Shown: positions 1 to 8,830 of the stretch, piece by piece
How the letters are laid out: every line of letters starts with the position of its first letter
How positions within the stretch are numbered: position 1 is the stretch's first letter
Source of the DNA: Cervus elaphus
Lineage: Eukaryota; Chordata; Mammalia; Artiodactyla; Cervidae
Direction: 5' to 3'
Assembly (NCBI RefSeq): GCF_910594005.1
Contig: NC_057832.1
Span: forward strand, 99,645,152-99,709,151
DNA length: 64,000 nucleotides
Notes under the pieces: model-generated
Database searches by the model: none
What the model was told of the DNA's origin: nothing
What the model saw: the letters and a program-made list of their open reading frames with translations, nothing else
Program-made: the position numbers and the translations under genes

Positions 1-788
1 AATAGAAAATAATACAAACATAATCATCCAATGAAGAGGTTAGTTGGATCTAATCAAAAAGGGAGAGAACTTGGATGGTTACTAGATTTTCTGAGGATTC
101 ATAACCTAATCAATAGGTCCAGAAAAACTAAGTAAAGCATCTTGGGAATCTAATTAGTGTGGTAGGGTCTGAGAAAACCCTGTTGACCTAGCATCACATA
201 GAAGGGACTTGGCGTGTTCACAGCGGTGGCAGAAGAATCTCATCTTTCTGACACGTCTTGGTTAAAAAGCAACCTCAGGCTGCTGAGATAGGACTTCCCA
301 TTCTCCTGCAAAGGTAAGTCCAGGAGGCTTGAGGCAGCAACCTCAATGTGCTCCGGATGGTAAATGTTGTTTAATCCCAAGACAGTTCAGAATTAAATAT
401 GAGAATGATGAAGTACACCAAATCCACAGTATTCATGTTTTCATGCTAACTTTAGTAGTATTCTATGTAATTTGGCATTTTGAATGTTTGTAAGATTTAG
501 TAATGTATTAATTTGAGAATATGACAAATGAGCCTTGTGATTGAAGTATAAGATACATAATTGAATAACTGACTTTAGACTCATACTAGAGATTTTAATA
601 GTGTGCAGATAATACTGAAAGAGAATCTGACATTCTTTATATTTACAAGTTTATTAGATTTATAAGAGTATTTGATTAATAACTATTTGCTAGATATCTG
701 ATTATCAAACAAGCAACTTGAACTTTTTGCCTTGGTTTTCTCACCTGTAAAATGAGTATAATAATAATAATACCAGTTTGTTGCATGA
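1..788. other. Upstream flank with no recognised feature
   Basis: AT-rich intergenic sequence about 7.3 kb before the NRF1 promoter. I see no repeat I can name and no coding frame. Confidence 0.5.
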
Positions 789-883
789 GAATGAATGAAT
801 TCATACAAGAGCTTGTGATACTGTTTGACTTTTAATGAATCCTCAGAGAAGTTAGTTACTGTTGTTATTAAGTATATGAAAAG

Positions 884-1091
884 TGAAAATGTTAATCGTT
901 CAGTCATGTCCAACTCTTTGCGACCCCATGGACTGTATAGCCTGCTAGGCTTCTCTGTCCATGGAATTCTCCAGGCAATACTGTATGGGCTGCCATCCCC
1001 TTCTCCAGAGGATCTTCTTAACCCAGGGATCACCCGAGTCTCCTGCATTGGCAGGCCTGTTCTTTACTGTCTGAGCCATCATGGAAGCCCA
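884..1091 (-). mobile_element. Bov-tA SINE
   Basis: Read on the minus strand it has the tRNA-like head (GGCTTCCATGATGGCTCAGA type) followed by the BovB-derived tail with CATGGACAGAGAAGCC-type sequence. It is flanked by a 17-bp near-perfect target-site duplication at 867-883 and 1092-1108 (one mismatch). It sits inside arm 1 of the inverted duplication. Confidence 0.9.
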
Positions 1092-1197
1092 ATTAAGTAT
1101 ATGAGAAGGGTTCTCTTTTTTTGCACATAAATGCATTAAATCATGCATTTAATTATTTAAATAGTATTTAATATAGTATTTAAAATGCAAAGTGAGG

Positions 1198-1322
1198 GAC
1201 TTCCCTGGTGGTCCAGTGGTTAAGACTCCATGCTCCCAATGCAGGCAGCATGCGTGGGTTTGATCCCTGGTTGGAGAATTAAGAGCCTGAGTGCCACGGG
1301 AATGGCAGGAAAAAAAAAAACA
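1198..1322 (+). mobile_element. CHR-type tRNA-Glu SINE
   Basis: It begins GGGACTTCCCTGGTGGTCCA, has a B-box-like GGTTTGATCCCTGG, and ends in an A run near 1310-1320. There is no BovB-derived tail, which distinguishes it from Bov-tA. Its first ~13 bp form the outer end of the inverted duplication. Confidence 0.8.
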
Positions 1323-1536
1323 AAGTCATTATATTATGTATATAAATGCTGTTTAGGATGTTTAGGGGAATTTATTAACAATGTTGTAAGTGAAGGAATT
1401 ATCAAAGGGAGCTTTGTGTATTTAGTTGAGTTGAAGGAGCATTAATCAGCCTCCTCTCAAGGACAAGGTCCATGTTTCCCACTGTAACCCTAGCACCAAG
1501 GCATTTGGTACCAAACAGGTACCCTGGTGGTACTTA

Positions 1537-1744
1537 CTTCCCTGGTGGCTCAGATAGAAAAGCATCTGCTTACAATGCAAGAGACCCGAGTTCCATCCCT
1601 GGGTCGGGACGATCCTCTGGAGAAGGAAATGGCAACCCACTTCAGTACTCTTGCCTGGAAAATCCCATGGACGGAGGAGCGTGGTGGGCTACAGTCCATG
1701 GTGTCGGAAAGAGTCGGACACAACTGAGTGACTTCACTTTCACA
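1537..1744 (+). mobile_element. Bov-tA SINE
   Basis: The tRNA-like head CTTCCCTGGTGGCTCAG is followed by the Bov-A tail, ending GGACACAACTGAGTGACTTC and a CTTTCACTTTCAC tail. It accounts for the overlapping short open frames seen here in several registers. Confidence 0.9.
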
Positions 1745-1820
1745 TTCAGGTGCCCAATAAACATGTGTTAAACTGAACTGAGAAGTTGTGTAAAAAAGAT
1801 TTTAAGATGCTATAACCCAT

Positions 1821-2012
1821 TTGTTGCTGTTTAGCCTCTAAGTTTGCGTCTGACTCTTTTGTGAGGCTCCTCCGTCCATGGGATTCTCCAAGCAAGAATT
1901 CTGGAGTTGGTTGCCATTTCCTACACTAGGGGATCTTTTTAACCCAGGGATCAAACCCACGTCTCCTGCGCTGGCAGGTGGATTCTTTCCTGCTGAACCA
2001 CCAGGGAAGCCC
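1821..2012 (-). mobile_element. Bov-tA SINE
   Basis: Minus-strand copy ending in ACCAGGGAAGCCC. The flanking duplication TATAACCCAT is at 1811-1820 and 2031-2040; about 18 extra bases lie between the SINE head and the right duplication. Confidence 0.85.
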
Positions 2013-2591
2013 ATGGTTATAACCATGCGTTATAACCCATAGGCACTGTGAATTGAGACGAGGACCACAACAGGAGGAGCTTTGAGGGAAGATAGAGAGG
2101 GCAGGCTTTTCCCCTTTAACCAGGGAAGTCCCTCACCTTGCTTTTTTTTTTTTTTTTCCCTCACCTTGCTTTTTAAATACTATAATTAAATGCAGGATCT
2201 AACCAAAAAAACCCTCCTCATATACTTAATAATAACAATAACTAACTTACTGAGCATTCATTAAAAGTCAAACAGTATCCCAAGCTCTTGTATGAATTTG
2301 TTCATTCCCAAGACGCCTAAATGTATGGCATCTATAAGACATGAGCACAGTTTGAAGTCTCACACAGGGCAGACCCTCAGGGAAAGAGTTTGGAACGGGA
2401 GATACATATTACAGGGGATCATCAGGAGAGCTTGGGTTCAGTGAGAGGAGGGCCCTTGACAATGATTGTTAAAATTCCCTAGATGTATAAACAGATGAGA
2501 TTAGTGAATTAAACTTAAAGGTGTAAAGAAAGATTGGTTTTTTAAAGTTGTTACCTTTATATAGCAAATATTAATAATAAAAAAAAATAAT

Positions 2592-2709
2592 GGGACTTCC
2601 CTGGGGGTCCAATGGTTGGGACTCTGTGCTTCCACTGCAGGGGATGTGGGTTTGAGCCCTGGTTGGGGAACATGCTGATCCCACATGCTGTGCAGCATGG
2701 TCAAAAAAT
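2592..2709 (+). mobile_element. CHR-type tRNA-Glu SINE
   Basis: It runs from GGGACTTCCCTGGGGGTCCA through GGTTTGAGCCCTGG to the terminal CAGCATGGTCAAAAAA. Confidence 0.8.
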
Positions 2710-2967
2710 AAGTAACAGTAAATAGTTTTTTCCATCCCCTCTCTCAAAAATCACCTTAGGTATAGAAGAACTTATCTTGACATTTCCAAGCTTGTTACAC
2801 TGTTCCCTTACACAAATCCCTTGTCTTGGCATTCCTTGAATGTTTTCCCTAACTTTTGGGGGGGAGTACCCACTGAACTGAACCCGGGGATAGCGACATG
2901 TGCTCATGAACACTCACTCATCATTATCATCACAGTAGCCACCATCTATCATATCTGTATTTTGTAC

Positions 2968-3174
2968 TGGGACTTCCCAGGTGGTTCAGCAGTAAAGAAT
3001 CTGCCTGCAGTGCAGGAGACTCAGATCTGATCCCGGGTCAGGAAGATCCCCTGGAGAAGGAAATGGCAACCCACCCAGTATTCTTGCCTGGGAAACCCCA
3101 TGGACAGTGGAGCCTGGTGGGCTACAATTCATGGGGGTTGCAAAAGAATCGAACACAATTTAGTGACTAAACAA
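2968..3174 (+). mobile_element. Bov-tA SINE
   Basis: Complete head and Bov-A tail. Perfect 10-bp target-site duplication TATTTTGTAC at 2958-2967 and 3175-3184. Confidence 0.92.
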
Positions 3175-3199
3175 TATTTTGTACCAAGCAACTGACATG

Positions 3200-3405
3200 A
3201 TTAACGGTAATTGGGAAGAGGTAATAATACCCAGCACTTACTAGCTTCCTGGGCGCCAGGCACTGTCCTTTGTCCTTTGTGAGTATTATCTCCACACCTC
3301 CATGTCATGAGTGAAGAAAAGGAAGCTTAAAATGTTAAGCCACTTGCCAAAGTCTTACAGGTAGGAAGTGGTATGTCCAGGCTTTGAATTGGGAATTTGA
3401 CCCCA
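3200..3405 (-). mobile_element. MIR SINE fragment
   Basis: The minus-strand MIR signature is visible: GGCGCCAGGCACTGTCCT, then GCCACTTGCCAAAGTC and a trailing GAATTGGGA. Ancient and diverged. Confidence 0.65.
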
Positions 3406-3798
3406 GCACTCATGTTGACTGGGGCCAGCACTCTCTAGTAATGCAGACCCTGCTTGGGCCAGCCCTTGATGTTCCCAAAGAGGCAAAACTCCTTGAAGTT
3501 GCTCCCATGGTGCCAAGGTCCCATCCATCCTTGTAGGGCTGGAGTTGTGCACATTCCTAACAAGAGACAGGGCAGCTGCTACCGCTTTTGGAGCTCCACG
3601 CAGTTTATCAGTGGGTCCTGAAGAGTCCCCTGTGAAGACAGTTGCCCCAGCTCATCTCTCCTTATTTCTACCTCCCCCTAGTTCTCACACAGCTTCATTG
3701 TTGATCACTTGAGTGCTTACCATCTGTATCCCTACTCACTTGGTACTTAACACACAGTACAATTTTTTAATAGGTAACAAGTCAATCAAATGAACATT

Positions 3799-3847
3799 CC
3801 AACTTTGTTGGTATCTAGTTCTTTAAGAACCAACTTTGTTGGTATCT
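3799..3847 (+). repeat. 18-bp direct repeat abutting a BovB copy
   Basis: CCAACTTTGTTGGTATCT occurs at 3799-3816 and again at 3830-3847, a 31-bp period. The unit contains a small palindrome (CCAAC-TTT-GTTGG). The second copy ends exactly where the BovB tail begins. Confidence 0.8.
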
Positions 3848-3848
3848 C

Positions 3849-4922
3849 AGTTCAGTTCAGTTGCTCAGTCCAACTCTTTGTGACCCCATGGACTGCAGCA
3901 CGCCAGGCTTCCCTATCCATTACCAACTCTCGGAGTCTACTCAAACTCATGTCCATCGCGTCAGTGATGCCATTCAACCATCTCATCCTCTGATGTCACC
4001 TTCTCCTGCCTTCAATCTTTCCCAGCATCAGGGTCTTTTCAAATGAGTCAGTGCTTCACATCAGGTGGCCAAAGTATTGGAGTTTCAGCTTCAGCATCAT
4101 TCCTTCCAATAAAAATTCAGGACTGATTTCCTTTAGAATGGATTGGTTGGATCTCCCTGCAGTCCAAGGGACTCTCAAGAGTCTTCTCCAACACCCTGGT
4201 TCAAAAGCATTAATTCTTCAGCGTTCAGCTTTCTTTATAGTCCAACTCTCACATCCATACATGATTACTGGAAAAACCATAGCTTTGACTAGATGGACCT
4301 TTGTTGGTAAAGTAATGTCTCTGCTTTTTAATATGCTGTCTAGGTTTGTCACAGCTTTTCTTCCAAGGAGCAAATGTCTTTTAATTTCATGGCTGCAGTC
4401 AGCATCTGCAGTGATTTTGGAGCCCCCCAAAATAAAGTATCCCACTGTTTCCATTGTTTCCCCATCTATTTGCCATGAAGTGATGGGACCAGATGCCATG
4501 ATCTTAGTTTTCTGAATGTTGAGCTTTAAGCCAGCTTTTTCACTCTCCTCTTTCACTTTCATCACGAGGCTCTTTAGTTCTTCACTTTCTGCTGTAAGTG
4601 TGGTGTCATCTGCATATCTGAGGTTACTGATATTTCTCCCGGCAATCTTGATTCCAGCTTGTGCTTTATCTAGCCTGGCATTTCGCATGATGTACTCTGC
4701 ATATAAATTAAATAAATAGGGTGACAATATAGAGCCTTGATGTACTCCTTTCCCAATCTTGAACCATTCTGTTGTTCCATGTCCAAACTGTTGCTTCCTG
4801 TCCTGCCTACCGATTTTCAGAAGGCAGGTCAGGTGGTCTAGTATTCCCATCTCTTTAAGAATTTTCCACAGTTTGTTGTGATCCACACAGTCAACGGTTT
4901 TGGTATAGTCAATAAAGCAAAA
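3849..4922 (-). pseudogene. BovB (RTE) LINE, 5'-truncated, reverse-transcriptase part
   Basis: On the minus strand a 222-residue open frame (4886-4218) encodes the C-terminal part of an RTE-type reverse transcriptase. Visible are GKGVHQGSILSP (fingers/palm), the catalytic RYADDTTL box, and SWTIKKAER near the end. The element ends at 3849 in the short tandem (TGAAC)n tail typical of BovB. About 2 kb of 5' sequence, including the endonuclease domain, is missing, so the copy cannot move on its own. Sequence past 4922 is not BovB. Confidence 0.92.
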
Positions 4923-5509
4923 TCTTCTTTAATCTCTTACAGTAGGTTTTTCCATATTTTTTCTGAGACTGATTCTAGAATCTCAGGTTCTGTTGAGCCT
5001 TTTGGTCAGAGCAATTGGAGTTCCCAGGCTCACTTGTTTTGGAAAGTTCAATGGCCCTCTGTACCCATAGGTTCCTCATGTGTGGATTCAACCAACGGTA
5101 AATCAAAAATATTCAGAAAAAAAAAATACTTGGAGAAAAACTGCAGAAAATTCCAAAAAGCAAAACTTGAATTTGCTATGCACTGGCAACTATTTACATC
5201 ACATTTACATTGTATTTACAATTATTTACATAGCATTTACATTTTATTAGGTATTATAAGTAATTTAGAGATGATTTAAAGTATACGAGAGGATGGGAAG
5301 ATGTGAGTGGGTTCTATGCAAATACTAGAATGTATGCTATTTTACATAAGGGACTTGAATATCTTGGGATTTTGTTATCTGTTGGAGTCCTAAAACTACA
5401 GCTCCTCCGATACTGAGAGCCACAGACCAACTGTAATTTGTATTACTTTTCTATTTTTCTGAGGCAGGTAGACACAGGTCTTTCATCATATGTTTATTGA
5501 AGAGCTATT

Positions 5510-5605
5510 GGGACTTCTTTGGTGGTCAAGTGGTTAAGACTCCATGCTGTCAATGCAGGGAGCATGGGTTTGATCCTTAGTTGGGGAACTAAGATGCTAC
5601 ATGCC
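5510..5605 (+). mobile_element. CHR-type tRNA-Glu SINE, 3'-shortened
   Basis: It starts GGGACTTCTTTGGTGGTCAA and continues to GGGGAACTAAGATGCTACAT. There is no obvious A tail. Confidence 0.75.
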
Positions 5606-5691
5606 CCATAAACAGAATCCCTACCCTCATGCAACTTCTGAATTGTGGAAGATACATGGTTGGAGAAGTACTGTATAGAAAGTATAATCCA

Positions 5692-5932
5692 GTGCTTTCA
5701 AACTTTTTTGCAACTGTAAGCCAAGAAGAAATGTATTTTATAGCATGATCTAGCACAAACATACACACATCTATACATACACTTATACATCTGAAATGAG
5801 TTTTATAGAACAAGAGTCTGCCGGGGTTTGATGTTCTCTGATATTTTCTCTTTCTTTTACGGAATGTTGATCATGACTCACTAAGTTAATTTTGTGCTTC
5901 ATCAGTAGCTCTCAATCTACAATCTGAAAAAA
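5692..5932. mobile_element. Old hAT-type non-autonomous DNA element
   Basis: It opens AGTGCTTTCAAACTTTTTTG and closes with AGTAGCTCTCAATCTACAAT, i.e. degenerate inverted termini of the CAGTG..TTCTCAA class. The family is not certain. A related copy is at about 5583x10 bp downstream scale, near 55830-56085. Confidence 0.4.
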
Positions 5933-5934
5933 GC

Positions 5935-6180
5935 GGTAATGGTTAAGAGCACAACTCTGAGGTCAGGCTGATGGCTTTCAGACCTGGCTCCATCTTTTAC
6001 TCTCTTGGTTTGAACAAGCAATCTCTTACTAAACTTGCTTCTCCATCACCAAAATGAGATAATAATAATACTGGTATCTACCTCATAGATTCCACTTGAG
6101 AATTAAGTAAGAAAGGAGGTAATGTGTATTAGGAATGTAAAATGGGGCCTGACAGGATATGAAGGCTCAATAAACATAGG
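5935..6180 (+). mobile_element. MIR SINE
   Basis: The plus-strand MIR core is clear: GGTTAAGAGCACAACTCTGA, then CATCACCAAAATGAGATAAT and GGCTCAATAAACATAG at the end. Confidence 0.8.
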
Positions 6181-6980
6181 TGTTAAAATACTGGGTGTGA
6201 TGATGGAAGGAGGAAAGGAGGGAATGTTTCCTGGAGGAGACCTTAAAGAGGTACTAGGAATTATTCAGGGGCAGGTTTAAGCAGATACATAGAAGAGAGA
6301 GAAGCTCTGTGCAGAGAGCAGTCCTTGCAATAGTTGTGAGATGGGAGAACTTCCTCTGTCCTGTGACCAGAGAGCTTCCCAGTTTGGTTGCAGCCTGAGG
6401 GAGAAGTCTGTGACAGATGAGGCAGCACAGGATCACAGCCTTGTCATGGAGAAGGGGCAAATGACTCCGGTATTCTTGCTGAGAACCCATGAACAATATG
6501 AAAAGGCAAAAAGATATGACACCGGAAGATAACCTCCCAGGTCCGAAGATGTTCAGTATGCTACTGAGAAAGGCAATTATTAATAGCTCCAGAAAGAATG
6601 GCGCGGCTAGGCTCAAGCAGAAACTAAGGGCCCTGAAGGCACCTCAAAGAATTTTAAGACTTTAAATTATGTGTAATGGGATCTTATTAAGCCTGTTAAG
6701 TAGAGAAATGACATGATTTACTTTTTTGAAAGACCATTCAAACTGGAGGGTGGAGAATGGATTGGAGAAGGCAATTCCTGGAGCAGGGAGGCCATGAAGC
6801 ATCTATTGCAGTATCTTGATGAGAGATGCGAGTCACCTGGATCAAGGAAAAAATGACATGGAACAACTGTTTCAAAAGATCTAACTGGATAATGGCATTT
6901 GAGGGAGGAAGGAGTAATGGATCCTTCCTAGGTTTCTGGCTTGAACACCTAGGTGGTAGGTGGTGACACTCTATTAGAAA
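6181..6980 (+). mobile_element. L2 LINE 3'-region remnant
   Basis: Purine-rich L2-like text such as AGAGAAATGACATGATTTAC and GGAGGCCATGAAGCATCT runs in the order found in L2 3' ends. Strongly diverged, no open frame. Confidence 0.5.
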
Positions 6981-7119
6981 TGCTGGATAAAAAAAGGATT
7001 TCGTTTTTAGTTACCGTTGCATTTTGAGATTAATGGAATCTTGCTGAAAATTAAAAGTATCAGGATTTTGTGAAACTGCTTCCTGACACCCTTTGGGATG
7101 TTTATTAAGTCCCTAAAAC

Positions 7120-7312
7120 AACTGGTTCTTAAACTATGCTGCTTGACAACCATGTGTATTTACGGGTGGGGGAGGAATGGGGAGGGGTGTTAGAAATGTG
7201 GGTTCTTGGGCTAAGAAGCCAAGATTCTGGAGAAACCATTTGGACCCCAGAATTTAAATAATTAGCCTGAATGACCCTGATGCAGGTAGTCTCCAGATCA
7301 CAATTTAAAAAA
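7120..7312. mobile_element. Possible MER5-type hAT element
   Basis: It starts ACTGGTTCTTAAACTATGCT, close to the CAGTGGTTCTCAAA terminus of MER5-class elements. The other terminus is not clear. Confidence 0.35.
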
Positions 7313-7614
7313 CAAAGACACTCTCTGGTGTCTCTAACATTAGTTTTTCTACTCTTGAGCCTTCCCTACTTGCTTGGAGGGTCCCTATTGCTTCTGACTG
7401 CCTGCACTCATCGATTATGTTAACAGTGAGGACTTCCTTTTCCTAACAAGTACATACATCTCCAGGGCGCCCAAAAAAATATTTGGCAACGAACGGGCCC
7501 TCTAGAAATGTTTGCCAAACGAATGAATGGGCGAAAACATTTATAGATTGCTTGGTACAAAAACTTTAGCTTTTAAATAGTTCGGCAGGGCTTGAATAGA
7601 GAAGCAAAGGTCAT

Positions 7615-8830
7615 TGCAAAGGCGGGGTGAGGATGCGACTGGCAAGGAAGAGGGGAGGAAAAGGCGGGAGAAGCCCCATGCCGGTGATCGAGGCACATTC
7701 GGGAGGTCCTAATTCCCGGGACTCGGGGGGCGAAAAATGTGACTATTTACGGATTAGCAACCATCTTGGGTCGCCTGCCTTACTTCCCCGGGGCGTCCAC
7801 ATTTGACTTAAATACTGTTGTCTCTGCGATTCCGGCCCGATCCAAAACCCTGAAGGGAAACGTGAACGCAGGGAGACCTCGGGGGGCTGCGGAGGCCCGA
7901 GCCCAAACCCCCTCCGGGATGCCCCGCCGAAGTAACGCCGACCTCCCCATCATGGCGGCGGCCGGGCGGGGAAGCCGAGCCCGTGCGTAGCGTGCGTGCC
8001 TCCTCTCCCTCCCCTCCCCCTCCTCGGCGGCGGCGGCGGCTTAGGCGGCAGCGCTCGCCATTGCCGCTGGTGGCAGGAGGCTGCGAGGAGCCGGCGCGGT
8101 CGCAGTCTCCACGGCGCAGGCCCACGGTAGCGCAGCCGCTCTGAGGTGAGTGCCCTACCGCGCAATCTCCAGCTATTTCAGCCCCGGCGCAGCCGCAACA
8201 CGCCGCCCGCCCGCCGGCCGGCCGGCCCGCCCCGCAGCCAGCACCCTGCCGCCCCCGGCTCCAGGCCTGGGCCCCCGCCGGATTCGGCCCGCCTCGGGCG
8301 GGGGGCCCCGGCCCGGCCCAGTCAAACCGCCACCCCGAGGATGCGCAGGCCGCACTAGGCCCCAGGCGTCCTGGCGGGCTCGGGAGGGAGGCGCTGCCCT
8401 CCCGAGAGCCCCAGGGTTCCGGCCTGCCCCGCCGCCTAAGGCTCTCGGGGCCGCGGCCTCCTCTCCGCCGTGGAACCCGGGGCCCCGGCCCGGCCTTCCC
8501 GTGGGTTCGGGAGCTGGAGGCCCGGGAGAGCGCGCTGGCCTGGGAGCGGGAGGTGGGCGGGCTGCGCGGGACCGGAGCGGCGGCTCCCAGCTCGCCTCCT
8601 CGGCCCTTCCCGGGTCTGGTCCGCGGGCGGCGCGGCGCGGCGCGGCGGGCTGGGCCGGGGCGCGGGAGCCGCTGTCTCCTGCGGGAGAGGAGGCTGGCTC
8701 TTCGGGCCACCTCCGAAGCTTCCCTCCCGCCGGGTTGGCGTGGGCTTGTTACCCAGGTAGACTGGGGGACGCTGGAATATGGCGCGTTGCCCACCTTCTT
8801 GCAAGTTAGGAGGCGGCAGCGACGGCAGTT
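7615..8830 (+). promoter_or_regulatory. NRF1: CpG island and NRF1 core promoter
   Basis: The base composition changes sharply here from AT-rich flank to strongly GC- and CpG-rich sequence, and returns to AT-rich after about 8830. No TATA box is visible near the presumed start, as expected for a housekeeping-type promoter. An ATGGCGGC core at 7952-7959, typical of YY1-type initiator elements, lies just upstream of the first exon, and GGGCGGG-type Sp1 boxes occur near 7964. GCGCA-containing half-sites resembling the binding site of NRF1 itself occur at about 8113-8121 (GGCGCAGGC) and 8342-8350 (TGCGCAGGC). The island ends well inside intron 1. Island position, exon-1 donor and the downstream coding exons together support a promoter; the individual factor sites are inference from short motifs. 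Confidence 0.85.
7985..8145 (+). other. NRF1: NRF1 exon 1, non-coding 5' UTR (start approximate)
   Basis: A GC-rich segment with a GGC trinucleotide run (about 8025-8050) ends at CTCTGAG followed by GTGAGT, a near-consensus splice donor with the cut after 8145. There is no ATG between about 7985 and the donor, so this exon would be purely 5' UTR. Joined to exon 2 it gives ...CTCTGAG/TGGATCTTC-ATG, with no upstream start codon in between. The 5' end is a guess: it is placed downstream of the ATGGCGGC motif, because YY1-type initiators sit close to the start site. Transcript data would be needed to fix it, and alternative first exons are possible. Confidence 0.7.

Larger units (their letters stand above)
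789..2307. repeat. Inverted duplication, arms 789-1209 and 2121-2307
   Basis: The reverse complement of 2121-2307 matches 789-883 and then 1092-1209 with high identity over roughly 190 bp. Arm 1 is interrupted by a Bov-tA SINE at 884-1091 that arm 2 lacks. The shared block includes unusual phrases such as ATACTGTTTGACTTTTAATG and the first ~13 bp of a CHR SINE (GGGACTTCCCTGG), after which arm 2 departs into unrelated sequence. Arm 2 also carries a small internal duplication of CCTCACCTTGC around an 18-T run. The arms are separated by about 0.9 kb. Confidence 0.85.

Noticed and set aside
4051..4515. 154-residue plus-strand frame
   Set aside because: It is the antisense shadow of the BovB reverse transcriptase on the other strand. 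The similar 175-residue frame at 54061-54588 is rejected for the same reason.
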